Shown: positions 12,290 to 25,892, counted from the stretch's first letter. The stretch is 64,000 bases of DNA from Trachelipus rathkii (GCA_015478945.1 JABUQX010021027.1:1-64000); one strand, 5' to 3'. Notes: generated by a model not told the origin, from the sequence alone. Translations and numbers: made by a program.

Positions 12290-12785
12290 TACAGAACCTC
12301 ATATCAAAAAGTCCGGCCGGAAGCTAGTACTTACCGGAATTCCCTTTCAAATCGCCTAAAAAAAATCTGCAAGTGGATATCATTACTACCCGGAGTAAAA
12401 AATCTACCTGGTTTGCTGAGCGATCATTTCTGATTTGAAACTTGAAGCATAAGAACTTATATATAACTTCCATTACGCTAAAGTTAACTGACCCTTATCC
12501 AAAATTTGTAGTAACAGAACTAAGAGCCAATAAGGTATATGACAAACTAGATACTCAGAGAGATCACTGTATACAGACAGTTCCACAGTAAAGAGCGAAA
12601 GATCGTTACGGCGGGAACTTTCAGGGTTCCAGAATTCCGGTCCGGGGTGGACCCTAAAAAATCTGGTTCCGGTACTCCCAAAAAAAAAAAATCCAGCTGC
12701 AAGTGGATTTCTCTTACCGTTCAGCTTAGCTTTATTCAAAACACAAAATCTAATGGCATTAAAAAAATTACAATTAAACAATTAG
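12290..12785. other. Interval with a repeated CTGCAAGTGGAT motif
   Basis: CTGCAAGTGGAT occurs at about 12368-12379 and again at about 12695-12706, each followed by a TTAC-containing block and preceded by a run of A. CCGGAATTCC and AATTCCGG motifs also occur near 12335 and 12633. This suggests two diverged copies of a short element about 330 bases apart. A 102-codon minus-strand ORF (12473-12781) spans the second copy. It includes a Phe run from poly-A and has no recognised family, so I do not call it a gene. Confidence 0.35.
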
Positions 12786-12839
12786 GTACAGTACTTTTAT
12801 AGTATGAAACTACTTTTAAAAAAGATTGCAACGAAATCA

Positions 12840-13140
12840 AAATATAAATATAAAATAAATATATATATAAATAACAACAAATATCTAATAAATATCTATA
12901 TAATTCAATATTGATATATAATAAATAAATATATAGATCAATAAAATAAAATATATTATCTAAATATATAATCGTTATCGACCTATATCAATATAAGATA
13001 TACTATATAAAATATCTATATTATATTATCTATATTACAACATATTAAATATACATTATACTATATAGATATATAATATCTAAAATCCATATTATATATT
13101 AACTAGATATGATAACGTATATAAAATATATAAATATATA
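12840..13140. repeat. TA-rich imperfect tract
   Basis: About 300 bases made mostly of TA and AATA units with interspersed single C and G. Confidence 0.7.
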
Positions 13141-13560
13141 TGTCTATTATGGCGGGAACCAAAATCTGAGGGATTGTGTGGCTGTAAAAAAATACACAAC
13201 CCCCCCCCTTTCCTGAAAAATTTTTAATGGATTGGCCTCTGACAGCCCTTTTATCATAAAAAACTGCCCGAAAAAAAGCCTTCCCTCAAATGTACAGTCA
13301 CCACATTAACAAACGCACGCACAGTAAAACGAGCGCGCTCCAAAAACTTTTTACATAGTCTTTTACAACTTCGCCTACCATTCAAATTGTATTTACCTTT
13401 TAATTTTTTTGATACTAACATATTGATCGGATCGAACTGGGCAAGAACTAATAATTCTGGGAACAGTATTGAGATGTCCACCAACAATAAAAAAAAATCT
13501 TTTTTAACTCTTGTCAATATTTTCTCAAAATCTGTTAAAAAAAATGTTTAAACACCGGAC
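13141..13560. other. Interval with homopolymer C run, no gene supported
   Basis: Contains a C run at about 13201-13210 and an 87-codon minus-strand ORF (13254-13517) with a basic C-terminal half and no recognised domain. GGCGGGAAC near 13150 also occurs near 12610, which hints at a shared dispersed repeat. Confidence 0.3.
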
Positions 13561-13564
13561 TCAT

Positions 13565-14300
13565 TTAGAACATAAAATTAGTAAGCCTCTGGAGAAGGTA
13601 TATTGAGTGACAGGATAGCATAGATATGCTCAGGAAGTTCAAGGAAATGGAAGTACTAGAAACAGTACCGATGTGAACGTAGGCAGAACTATAAGGGCAT
13701 GGTACCATTCGAAAAAAGGACAATAGAAAGCTAAACAAAGGGGGGTAAAGGGGAAAAATCATTCAGAGGAAGAAGACAAGCACAGATGAAAACAGCTGAA
13801 GCATGAAACGATTTGAAAAAGTTCGAATATTTATAAGCGACTTGGAAACGGGTAATCTAGAATATATTAAAGCGATACTCTGAAATATGCGTATGACATA
13901 CTCCCATAACAACGTCATCAAACGACAGTAATATTAAAGTTGATGAAGAGTATCATGAAATATTAGTGCAAGAATCAAGGGGTATGGAGAAATAATCACA
14001 TGAAATACATAGAAACTATAACTAAAGGTAGGCGGTGAAAAATGCTCAGAAGACATGACCTCTAAAACAAGCTAGAACATGAATAATTGAAATACTGATA
14101 TGAGAAATACTCTGGAAATAGCTTAAATATAAAATACGGATATGATCAAGCAAACTCATGAAAATAAAAGGAAACTAGCGAATGAATACAGCTAGAAAAA
14201 GGTAGGACAAAAATTCCAATGAAAATCTACAATAAAGACACTTAAACAACAAAGGGTAGGAGAAAAACACTCAGTGAAATGTATATATGACACCACTGAA
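13565..14300. repeat. Degenerate minisatellite, about 55-bp spacing
   Basis: Related cores recur: a GGGTA-rich start, then GGAGAAAAA or GTGAAAAAT, then a CTCAG/TTCAG-type block, then GGAAATA/GAAGA. Clear examples are near 13739, 13979, 14028, 14198 and 14254. Several spacings are near multiples of 50-60 bases. The units are very diverged, so both period and boundaries are estimates by eye. Confidence 0.45.
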
Positions 14301-14424
14301 AGGCTAATGAGTAAAGATCCCCACCACCCAATACATAAATTTGAAAAAAAAACAAAGAGCTTTAAAATATTATTCCCTTATATTATATTCAAGCATAATA
14401 ACTTCTTAAGTAAAATTTTGATTT

Positions 14425-14870
14425 TTTTTTATATTCAGGATGATCATTAACGTAATTAAAAAAAAAAATCTTTTATGCAATATCATTAACTTTAGCTTTA
14501 AATTAAATATTGAAACCTACTTTTGTGCTCTAATCAGGGAAGTCATAAACTTTTGGAATAAAATTTTCAAATATTTTAGCTATGTTCAGAAATATCATTA
14601 ACTTAAAGCTGAAATCATTAACTTAATTAACTATCATTAACTATCATTAACTATCATTAACTCAAAGCTGAACTTTGAAATCATCTGTTATTGTATATTC
14701 AGGAGGATCATCAACTCTTAAAATTTAATATATAAATATCTGCTTCAATGTTATATTCAGTGTTATAACTTGTAATATGTTAAATACAAATATTCAGGAA
14801 GATCATCGATTTTTACAGTATTGAAATCTTTTATGCTATATTCTGGAAGATAAAGTTTAACAAATTAATA
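14425..14870. repeat. Minisatellite with 50-60-bp unit
   Basis: The core TATATTCAGGAAGATCATTAAC, followed by TTTAAAG-like and GAAATCTTTTATGC-like segments, recurs near 14431, 14478, 14527, 14581, 14692, 14752, 14789 and 14836. In the middle (about 14624-14662) an 11-bp subunit, CTATCATTAAC, is repeated in tandem. Confidence 0.6.
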
Positions 14871-17800
14871 TTAAGACACTAAATTCCCTCACAATTATCT
14901 TCATGCCTAAAATAACCAATATACCAAAAAACATTCAAACATTGTATGCTCCTCAAATCCAAAATACATATCTTCTTACTACTAACTTCCACGAGACAAA
15001 AAAATGTGTGAATGATTGAGATCCTCTATACATCTTATATCTCTAAGAACAACAACACATCTTCGCTCATGAAAACACTGAGAAAACACAGAATCAAATA
15101 ATGAAGTTCATCAAGGCTATAGAGCTTAAAACAAAACAGCGAGGATAATGGACGACGATTCATTACAAGTCTATCTTAAACATAAAAAATAAGCCCGGAA
15201 CTTGCGATGCTACTCAAGAAAATAATAAAGAAAAAAACTACTAAATATAGAGAAATAATCATATTAAACAAAAATACCATTGCTAACGTAGTTATAGTAC
15301 CACCTCTAAAACTTGCAAGCAGAGATTGTATATCAAGTCCAGTAGCATTATAAAAAAGTAAACCTAAACTAATCACCTGAACTAAAATAGCACTCTCATC
15401 ACACATATTTTAGACCTAATCACAAACACCAGAACGAATATTAAAAAAAATATATATCTCTATCAAGAACCCTTCGGTACTATCTTAATATAAATATTCA
15501 GCCTATGCAGAACACCCAAAAGAGTAAAGTAGAACAGCCCACGGCTAAAATACCAGCGGCTAGGAAACGCGGCAATTGCAATATCAATTTATTCACGGGA
15601 CAGAAAACCACATCGAAGCGGAGTATCTAAAATAAGTTAAATGAACTCAAACATAAGAACACATTATTTCACTCAAGATACGAGAGCAACCACACTATCT
15701 AATAAGCTAAAATAAAGAGCCACAGTTTCATCGAAAACATCCAACATCTTAATAACATAAAAGAATATTACAAACAAAGGATCACATTTGAAAAGTGTTA
15801 ACACCCAAAATACAGTAAATTTCATGAATATCATCAACTTCTATAGAAATGTAAAAAGACCAGCTGACCAATTACTCGAAGCAACAATACTTAGAACACT
15901 GAGTAAAAACACAACTCGCGACAATACATACAAACACTTCTCACAACCATAACATATCAAAAATCATATTATGGACACACAGCAGAATTACCAAAACCAA
16001 CGTTAAAACTTAAAAAAAGAATTATAATGTAATATTTCCTAATGATATCATTGAACACGAACTTATCAAGAAACAGTAGCCGAAATTTGTACAACAGACC
16101 ACATACACCCAATAGATCACAAATAAAAAATATATCAAAATAACTGAAACATATCACAGAAACAAATGTTTTCTAAAACACAATAAAAAAAAAACACCCA
16201 CAACACCTAATTAAAACAAACAAAACAAAAGAATAGAAAGAAAAACATAATAAAAGAAAATTGACGGGAAATACCAGATCACAGTCTCAAAAAACAGCCC
16301 CACAATTCAGAAATCAAAATGAATACAGGTAAGTCTAAAAACAATCCACCACTGCTAAACAGGAAAATTAAGGAGACAATTAGAAAACGCATCGATCAGA
16401 TTAAATGTAATCGAAAATATCAACAGGAAATTAGGAGAAATTAAACAGAAATGGTTGGATTCTGATTAAATATTAGAATCAGTCTACAAGTTCCTATCTC
16501 TATCTTGGTCATTTATACACGAAGACGATGCTTACCTCCTAACTGACTATCATTCATCTTTCCCGTAATGAAAACCTCTAACAAAAATATATAAAGTAAG
16601 ATAATCTTTCCACACAGCCAAACAAACATGCCAAAATACCCAACAAAAAAACTAAAACATGAGATGTTAAATAACCGGGAAATAAATAGCCTCTACTAAT
16701 CTTTACTGACTTACAATACACATCAGAACACCTCCACTACAAGTAGGACAGTAAGGCAGACAGAAAAAGTAAAAAAGAGTTTCACAGAAGTGAGCAAGTG
16801 TGTAAACCATTCAAAAGTGACTTCAATTCAACGACGATTGCTCTATCATTGCTGTCTCCAAGTTCTAAACCCCAAAACAGAATCAAATGCACTATGATTA
16901 CCTAAACACCTGATTAGTCATAAAAATCGCAGCAATGATTAGAGACAAAGTAAAACCACTTTCAAAATTGTATACTAACGTTATATTTACTACTGCTGAT
17001 AGCAACACTTTATAATACGTAACGAGTCCCCGAGAGTTCCTCCCCCCCCCTCTTCACCCCTCCCAAATCAATTCCCCTAACTTAAAATCACATTCGTATA
17101 ACTTTTAACCAATAGAATCCAGTACCATCAAAAAAATGGACACATCCCAAATCTCCTAGATACACCAAAAGCCGCAGAGCCGTAACAGTTAAGTATGACG
17201 TAGCAAAACCCATTTTCTCCTTATATCCTCCCACCAAGGAGTACAGGCTACTAGTTCTCAGACAAATAACAACCTTCAGAAGTACACTCATTATAACCAA
17301 TTTCTTTCGTGCATAAAACAAAGAGTTGGATTAACAACAGATATCTCAACTCCGGAAATATCCACATTGAATCGTCACGAGATTTATCCACCTAAATAAC
17401 GTATACTTCTCTAAACTTCACAGGTAAAAAAATAAAACCTATTACCATCCCACAGTGGGCATGAGTCGCACTGAGGACTAATCCAAATAACCGAACTGTT
17501 AACAAACTCAGAAAGAATATAAATAAATCCATTCGTTTAAACGATAAATCCACGGATTTTCCACTAATTGAGTCGAGCTGAACCATACAACTATAGCCAT
17601 TATATAGGAATCAATGTTTTGTTTATTTTAAACTCAGATCCTATAAATCCAGTAACTACACGGCTCACTTATCTGCTAGCACGACCCTAGTAGTTCAGAT
17701 ATATACGTGGATCCACGTGCGACACTAATACCTGAAAACCGAAAGCCATCTTCCCTCCTATTCATCCTGGACTAGAACCCACCTATTCAAATCTCTCCTG

Positions 17801-17900
17801 CATAACTCTGCATATTCACTGACCTTTTCAAAGTTTTAACTGCAGGGGACCCTCTTTAACAAAAATCGTTTGCGTAAACTAATAAAAAGGAGCCAGAAAA
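14871..17900. other. A-rich plus strand, no gene seen
   Basis: Three kilobases with A and C enriched on the plus strand and many AACA and CACA words. Minus-strand ORFs of 62-77 codons (15176-15406, 15969-16157, 17088-17321, 17392-17586) are hydrophobic but match no motif I know. C runs occur near 17041-17050. No splice-bounded exon is convincing. Confidence 0.4.
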
Positions 17901-19790
17901 TAAGATATTTTTCTCTCTCCTATCTTCGATTTTTATCTTTTTAGATAAAATTGTTATTTTTTCCTTTCTTCATTTTTTTTTTCATCACACGTAGAGTTTC
18001 AAAATCTTTTTTATCATATAGGTCAAAGATTTGTTTGTATCTAAATTAATTTGTAACTTCTGATTAATATATTATTCAAAACTCCACTATCCATTTGAAA
18101 CTAAGCGTCCCAATCATCTCCCTCGTCTTTCCCCCTTTTTTATTAACATCCCTAAGAAAGCTCTGTTGCATTCTTAAAATTCAGTTCTGACTCCTGATGT
18201 GCTACGGAAGAAGTCTATTTTCTCCTTTGTCCTGCCAGTCTTGTGATTTCTGGTAAAGCCTAAATTGTTTGGTTTTTATAAGTTATTTCTCACACAGACA
18301 ACAGAAAAGGACACACACAACAACAAACCAGACAGAACAAAAAACAAAAAAAAAGAAAGCAAAAAACTGTAGTTCAGCTTTTCAGTTCGTAATAATTATT
18401 ACAGTTTAATTTTTAAAGTTCTTGTGTTCTCCCCAGCAAATTTTAAATAACCTCCCTCACGAGCGTTATTTTCGAAGTGAACATAAATTCATGGCCCGAA
18501 TTTTCTTGACCTTTACATATGAAGCTATTTCGTTCCCCTGTTCAATTTCGTAATCTAAACTTTTAAATGTAACTTTTTTGGTGAATGTTTCCCGTGGGTT
18601 TTTCTTTTTTTTTTAAAGCTTTTATACCATATCTTTTTTTAATAAAAAAGCAAGAGAAAAAAAAATAATTAAATAACAATAAATAATAATAATAATATAA
18701 GAATAATAAAAATAATAAATAATAAATCAAAAAATAAATAACTAATTAAATTATATAAATAAAGTTAAACTATATTAATTAATATAATAAAATCATGAAC
18801 AATACACTAATAGCAAATGAAATAACACAATATCGATAAATATACGAAGATGGGTGATATAGAGTAGAGGAGAAATGTCGTAAATATATAGGTTTCACTC
18901 GACCTTCGCAGCTGTTTGCCACTATTGGGGTAATCTTTAATTGTTGCATACGCACCTACCCACACCTTGTTAAACAAATCTACCTGTGCTCGAGCAGGAA
19001 GTCCTTCGTTATTTTTTTTTTTCTTCCATTTTTTTTAAGCACCTGTCGTCCACTTTTGTTTGACTCGAATTACGAAAATAACACTACGATGGAGCGGCTG
19101 CCGTGGGTGGGAAAACTGTCTAATATACACTGACCACATATCGATGGAAACACTACCATCTACTCGTCTAGCATCACTAACTCACCCTTGCGAATATTCT
19201 CTCTCCAGCGATTTATTGTTTAGCTTTAAAATGAATTCTTTTAAATTTTCTTGGCTCCATTTTTGTTAATTCGCTTTTAACTTTTCATAGGACCAAGAAT
19301 AGTTTTTGTCAATATTTAAATTTATGCTTTGAGTATTAAATTTGGGTTTTAATGGTCAAATTTTTGTTGAATTTTGTTTTTGAATTTTTTTATCAAAAAA
19401 AAAGCTTTTGGCTCAAGAAAAAAAAAAAATATGTGATCATTTAATGACTGTTAAGTCTATAAAAATTTTTTGGAAAATCTGAAATTAAAAATTTATTTAT
19501 AGAAAAACGAAGATATATATAACGAATCCACTTCTTATATTGTTAGCTCCTTTTCGTTATGACTTAATTAATTTTTATTATATCTTTTTAGGCACCTAAT
19601 CGTTGTGAATAACATTTGGAACTATTTTCGATATTATATACCTGTACTATTAAGCTTGAAGCAGCAGAATAGCCGCCTATCATTACAAGAGGCCTAAACC
19701 TTTTAATTCGCCCCACCAGCAAAAAATATTTGGCGACATAATATATCACTATATACCTAACTATATATACGTTACCTACTCCGCCGGCGG
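17901..19790. other. Unique-looking sequence, no gene seen
   Basis: T-rich at 17900-18260 and 18360-18620, then an A-rich TAA/AAT stretch at 18655-18780. A 69-codon plus ORF at 19060-19269 has no recognised family. Confidence 0.4.
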
Positions 19791-20700
19791 GTCTACTTAT
19801 ATGATATATATATATATTATATATATATACTCATACTTAATATACTTCAGCCGCCTATATCGAAATATCCTAACTTATATATACCCATATTTTCGTGTAC
19901 GATTTTATGTCGCATTTGGTTAATGTTAGTACTGAATTCAATATTTATTAATTATATTATAATATATTATAATTATATAATCTGAGTAAAATTTAGATTT
20001 AGAGAAAAATATTTATTTATAATATAAATTCTATTTTAATTCCACTTAAACTAAAGATTTCAAAGTTTTAGAAATTTATTTCCTCAACGTTTCGTCACTT
20101 GGTTGAATAGTACAAAATGAAAATTATTTATGTTTTCACCTCATTTGTTACTATTATTAAGCCCTCGAGAAAACATTACCCAGATGAAATAAACAATTTT
20201 GAGGAATTTAAATTTTATAATTAATCTTATTGACTTCTCAACTCCGTTTAATGTATAAAACTATAACTTATATGAAATATATAATAATTATATAATATAT
20301 TAGGTATATATATATATATATTTATAATTAATTAATGTATCAACGGAAGTAACGTTAAATTATAATGTCTAATCTACAATATTAATATTTTTAATTAAAA
20401 ATAAAAAAAAATATAGAAAAAATATATAAAATAAATATATACATTATATAAAATATATATAATATAATATATATATATAATATAATAAGTATATGATACA
20501 TATATATAAATATTAATGAAGGAATAATAAGTATAAATAATTATAATAGTTATTATAAATTTAATATAAATAAAGTTACATAAATATATCATTTTTGATA
20601 ATCATAACATATATATAAATACATATTATTAATATATATATATATATATATTATCATAAAAATCAATAATTAAATATAATATTAAATAAAGGTGGACAAA
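19791..20700. repeat. Scattered TA and ATAT tracts
   Basis: TA-rich runs at about 19799-19830, 20270-20330, 20400-20500 and 20600-20655, separated by AT-rich unique sequence. The 65-codon Tyr/Ile-rich minus ORF at 20395-20592 is a product of the TA tract. Confidence 0.6.
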
Positions 20701-21720
20701 ATATCCTATAGGAATATTCTATGACATTTGTAATAAGCAAGAATAATATCACTTTCAATGATTTAATTCAAAAATAGTACAAAGATAAAGTAAATAAACA
20801 AAAAATGTAATGAATGTAAAAAAAAAATTATTTTATTGAAACATTAAAAAATGTATATAATACGTGAAAACTTTGTATATATATAAAAACAGAACCAAAA
20901 CAATTGCGTAAGTTTACTCTCGTATTCCTGAAGTCTGTACAATCCAATACCATCTGCAATGAATAAATCAAAAAATTATAAAACTATAGATTGTTTTATG
21001 TACAGAATATTTTCCAATCATTTTTATATACATAAAGTAAAAAAAGAAATTCCTAATATAGGACTTACCAATTATTTATTAACTGTGGTATATATTAATA
21101 ATATTATATATCATAGTAAAATAAACAATAAATTTTAATATATTATAATATAATATATGATATAAATTATTCTATATAAGAAATATTAAAATATTAATTC
21201 GATATAATATACATATGATAAAATATAAACATCATAAAAATATATATATATATATATATATCTCTTCTTTATCTGACACTTCAAATGTTAACACATGACT
21301 ACTTGGTTAAAAACTATGCCGGTAGCTGTCTCAATAAACAGAAAAAAAAGCAGTAGCAATAATAATGAACATGAATTCAAAAGACGGCAGTGAAGCTGCA
21401 CCAAAAAATATATCCACCGTCCAGTACACCATAATTAGTGAGAAACTACACACGAGCTGAGTCAAAAAAATCCTAACAGGCTATAGAAAGACTTCATAGG
21501 GTACATACGACAGATGGAACCCTACAACTATGAGTAGAGTCGAGCTTAATAGTATTTAGGTTATCATCCCTTGGTACAGGTAATGGTGACTCACTAACCC
21601 TATAAGATAATAAAAATATTAAAATAACCCTTTTCTATGCGAATACAAGCAAATAGCCATTTGAAATTCGTACAATGTATAAACACCTATCTTCATCGCC
21701 TCTACCAAAAATCAATATTT
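20701..21720. other. AT-rich interval, no gene seen
   Basis: No open frame or RNA-like fold stands out. A short TA run lies at 21240-21262. Confidence 0.45.
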
Positions 21721-21824
21721 TCAATCTCATGTATAGATATATATATAATTAATATATTAAATTAAATCATATATAATATTATAATATAAATAATATATAT
21801 ATAGTATGAATATAAATATATATA

Positions 21825-21859
<35 letters not shown>

Positions 21860-21895
21860 CATATATATAATAATATTATTAATATTAATAATTTA
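21721..21895. repeat. (TA)n tract
   Basis: Imperfect TA repeats with the longest clean part at about 21825-21860. Confidence 0.8.
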
Positions 21896-21959
21896 TATTA
21901 ACCAAAACGATATCCTTTTTACATTAACAAAATGATTAATCAGAGACAATCAAAAAATC

Positions 21960-23555
21960 ATTTAATAAAATATTCAACCAGCAAAATACATAGGACCAGA
22001 CTAGTCACAAATCTCAAAACTTCCAATCTGAAACAATACACCATAAAAGTAAGGAGGAAAAAGCAAATTCTCTCATACATCACAAGATAACATCTATATT
22101 ACAACAATCCTGCTGAAACTTCTGCTGATATAAATATGATATAAAATATGATACACAAAACAAACATTATCCCAAATAACTGGAACAGCACACCAAATAA
22201 AATAAACAAGAAATCAAAACGACAAAGGCGGAGCAAAATATAAGAACCCCAATTTTCCCATCCTCATTAGCTCAATATACTATACGCCCAAAATCAATAC
22301 ACCTCTTCACTCCACCAGGGTGATTCCGACAGCATAACTCTTTGACGATTAAATCTAAATATTAGAAATAACAAAACATCAGCCCCACACATTCCCCCTC
22401 AAAATGACGCCGTGCCCATGATATTTACCAGCAATAGGAGACTCTAACAGGTCTAATCAATTCAAGCAATCCAACAGCCCTCCCCGCAGTCCTAACACAT
22501 TAACACAATAATTAAATGGCCTTCAAACCAATCCACTCCCTTGAAACATATCACACCGGGCCTTAGCAACTCTAAAGACCTAAACAGCAAATTTACCATA
22601 AAACAACATGTCAGCGATCCTCATAATTACCGAAGTGATCATGCGACATTACACAAAGCTTTGACACTGCTCCCCACATTATACACATCCCCTTATTAGC
22701 AAATAAAGTTCCACTTTCACCGAATCCCCCTGCACGACCAAAACCATATCGCATCAAATTTAAATTACGTTTGCTATACTCAAATATTGCTCACGTTAGC
22801 ACTAAATAGATATCGCGCCCAGCCTTCCCTAAGATAGTCCCTTACCATACTATACAAATTAATTAACAACCTCTATCACACTCCATTTACAACTACAAAC
22901 AAGTGCGATTACCACATGGGCGCGCTTCTCTACTCCCAAACATTCATCTTCACACTCTGCTTAACAGCAGATCTGCCTCCCCTACCAACCCAAACACCTA
23001 AAATCCTCAATTACTTTACTGCAGACCGAATTTTACAGCTCTCATCTATACAACACATTCCACCATCGTAAAATCAGCACACCTAACAACACAACACAAT
23101 TAAGATAGCACAAAGTTGACAACCCGTTGTTTATTATTAAGGTAACCCTATTAAAATTTATATCAAGACCCACCCTTAAAACGGCACAAGCGTAACGACT
23201 GGTCCCGGTGCACAAACATCCGCTGTATACCTGACCCATACTCATCAACGAAGATTATCTACAAAATCAATCTAAGAAAAAATACTTCACCATTGTGTCT
23301 ACTTCACGGATCATCAACGAATCAGGAACTGGCACAGCTCCTCCGCCCTCCTGTCAAAAGATATACACGCAGTATCCGCTCAATACACTTAATAAACTCG
23401 CTTCCCATATACTTTTCCTAACCACAACATCCCGCCAGCACAAAGTATACCAATCACTCAATGTTACCACGCCAATATGTCACCTGTGAGACCCATATGC
23501 AACCACCAACCTCTCGTCCTAAACAAAAACAGCCCCACAAACAATAGTTAGCCAA
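21960..23555. other. C/A-rich interval, possible decayed plus-strand element
   Basis: The plus strand is rich in C and A and poor in G, with short Thr/Pro/His-rich frames such as 23295-23489. A fragment near 23129-23180 reads as VTLLKF and RPTLKT, reminiscent of LINE reverse-transcriptase C-terminal regions (memory only). This would fit a decayed LINE leading into 23561-23791. Evidence is weak and the frames are heavily broken. Confidence 0.25.
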
Positions 23556-23560
23556 CGTTT

Positions 23561-23791
23561 GTGACAAACCTTAGCGACCACGACATGCATTTTATCTCCA
23601 CCCCCACATCGAACTCAAATACTGTCCTCACCCCAACGGAAATTAGAACCACCCTACGAACTCTCTTCCCAACACAACTTGCCAGCGACGAAAACACACC
23701 TTACCACAATCTACAAACAATCCTCAGAACTAACATAAACTATGCCTCCCCCGCATGGTTCTATCAGCACTATCACAATCCCACACTTTAA
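23561..23791 (+). pseudogene. Possible LINE reverse-transcriptase remnant
   Basis: A 76-codon plus-strand frame. Its second half contains LTPTEIRTTLRTL, which resembles the segment just before the RT core in jockey-like LINEs (T-x-x-E-I-x-x-x-I/L), and then INYASPAW near its end, which resembles the NYA-P-W motif at the C-terminal end of such RTs. Having both within about 50 residues means most of the RT core would be deleted between them, or one resemblance is coincidental. Strand bias upstream supports a plus-strand coding origin. Confidence 0.3.
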
Positions 23792-23799
23792 ACGCCGAG

Positions 23800-24655
23800 T
23801 TGGTGCGTTGTTGGCGAAGGGTATGCGTTACGAATTCTTGTGACATGAAAAAACTAACAGTAACGTTGTTTTTGTCAAATTCTTGGAAAGATAAAACAAT
23901 AATATTGAGAATATTCTTCCTACCTCAAACTAAAATTATTTGACAACATTCGTAAGATTGCTATTATACACTGTCCGGCGTAATGATTGCCTCACTTACC
24001 AAAAAATTCTATTCTTACCAAAAAATGTAAAAAACGGTAATAAATGATGCCAGAAGGCAGTCATGAAATTTTTTTCTTTTATCTTTGTTTTACAATGGAA
24101 TCAGATTTTTTATTCAATGTAACTTTTACACACAGTGTAAGTGCGAGGATTTCGTTCTAAAATATATTTGTGTTGGATTACCTTCTACAACTGTGCATGA
24201 CTTAATAAAGCGTTACTAAACACTATCAAAAAAACTGTCTCACGACTGATAACATGGGGGTTGTACTATTCAGCACTTTACGTAAGGTAGCCGTCATGGG
24301 CCCGTGGTACAGATGCTTCTTCGCTCTATTGACAAACATAAAACTGGTTCCTCTCCATTCATCACGAGCTCTCTTGCACTTAAATGTATTTCGAGAGATA
24401 AAAATTGGAATTGTCCAAGTAATCTGATAAAATAAAGGGACATTACATATATATTATACTCAATCTACTCTATATCCTTTTTTCCAATAGTTTATCATAA
24501 ACTTATCCTGCGGACTTTTCAAAGTGCTTTTCAATGAATGACAACATAGCTATCTTACTACTATATACTACTAAATAAGTAGTAATAAACTGCACTTATG
24601 AACGTAACTATATAGTTATCGTGTACTTATCTTATCATAGTAATAATTCTTATTA
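23800..24655. other. Unique-looking interval, no gene seen
   Basis: Relatively clean sequence. The words ATTCTATTCTTACCA at about 24006-24020 recur near 59361, which hints at a dispersed repeat. The GC-richer part 24240-24400 contains no convincing frame. Confidence 0.4.
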
Positions 24656-24659
24656 CATT

Positions 24660-24697
24660 ATATATTATAGTATATTTATATATATCTTATATATATT

Positions 24698-24732
<35 letters not shown>

Positions 24733-24850
24733 ATATTATACTTATTGACGTTTCACTACCGATATATATATATATATATATATAATATATATATATATAT
24801 CATGATATATATAAATATTATATAATATATATATATATTTATTCATATGA
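24660..24850. repeat. (TA)n tracts
   Basis: Two TA-rich runs flank a short unique piece (ACTTATTGACGTTTCACTACC) at about 24738-24760. Confidence 0.8.
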
Positions 24851-24900
24851 TATATCAAATTCTAAATATAATGATCTTCTCGTACTATTAAAATTAAGTC

Positions 24901-24964
24901 GAAACGAGTTACAATGATCGGAAACTTCTACAAGTGATATTCTTATGTTAAATGAATCGGTTAA
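24901..24964. repeat. Short direct repeat, first copy
   Basis: Starts GAAACGAGTTACAATGATCG and ends ATCGGTTAA-like. It is repeated at 25047-25104. The second copy is shorter only by several one- or two-base deletions and otherwise almost identical. Confidence 0.75.
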
Positions 24965-25046
24965 TATCCACTGGTAAAGTCAGTTTAAGCAAGCTAACTC
25001 TAGCTTCAAGTAACCCCACGACGGACACGGGAGGAGTTACGGCTAG

Positions 25047-25104
25047 GAAACGAGTTACAATGATCGGAAACTTCTGAAGTATATTCTTATGTAAGATCGG
25101 TTAA
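25047..25104. repeat. Short direct repeat, second copy
   Basis: Same sequence as 24901-24964, 146 bases downstream, with small deletions. The array of AACCT units begins about 45 bases further on. Confidence 0.75.
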
Positions 25105-25149
25105 ACTACGTGTTTTAGGGGCGAAATGAAATTTTTATTTTTTAACTCG

Positions 25150-25197
25150 CCTGACCTGACCTAACCTAGAACCTAAACCTAACTAACCTAACCTAAC
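25150..25197. repeat. AACCT (TTAGG-type) telomere-like array
   Basis: About nine imperfect CCTAA/CCTGA units: CCTGACCTGACCTAACC, then TAGAACCTAAACC, then TAACTAACCTAACCTAAC. TTAGG is the ancestral arthropod telomere repeat. Here it is a short internal block surrounded by unique sequence, so it is not a chromosome end. Confidence 0.75.
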
Positions 25198-25204
25198 TTT
25201 ACAT

Positions 25205-25890
25205 TCATCAAATTGCCATGTTTTAGGAACAAATGCTCATTAAAACTACAAAATCGAACAATTATTGCTAGAAATTTTTATCATATTTAAAATTTGTAGA
25301 GACACTGGTCTAATTATTATTCTGAGCATCCGAACGCTATCCCGATTTTATCCGTGATGGCACTTTTAAGCTTATATATTATACTTCGGTTCTCATAGCC
25401 AAGTATTTTTTCAGTTTTTTTAACTTTTGTTTGACAAAACATTAATTAACACCTATACATTTTTAGAAATTCTTTTTGTGGCAATTCACAAACATGCAAG
25501 ATGCTTTTACTTTATTTCGTACCTATATGAAAAAACAGGTTTCGATTTCCCATTACATATAATGTTGACGATGGTTATTCGGCTAACGATATTAGTAAAT
25601 TTCACAGTGGTGAACTAGATGCATCTGATTAGCGCTTAAGTAATTTTCATCTTATTATGGATAATATACATTTGCAGCCTGAGTTTTGCTATTAGTTAGG
25701 AATTCTACATTTCTGACAAAGTAGTTATATTTGTTAAGCTTTAACGATGGTGAACTTTAAATAAAGGTTGTAATAATTCAACATCCTTGTCATTGCGCTT
25801 CGGCTTCTAGTGAAAAAAAAATCTTCTAGTGTCAAAACTAGGAACTGCTGAATGATACTTGGGTTACATTTATCCGAAACAGCAGTATTA
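25205..25890. other. Unique-looking interval downstream of REXO4
   Basis: Lies 3' of the minus-strand REXO4 exon. A plus-strand frame at 25427-25618 starts after a TTTTTAG acceptor-like site but has no recognised product. No gene is supported. Confidence 0.4.
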
Positions 25891-25892
25891 TT

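Noticed and set aside
12473..12781. 102-codon minus-strand ORF
   Set aside because: Contains a poly-Phe run from poly-A and spans a repeated CTGCAAGTGGAT element; no recognised domain.
14624..14662. Possible CRISPR-like short repeats (CTATCATTAAC)
   Set aside because: Units are directly contiguous, without spacers, within a eukaryotic minisatellite.
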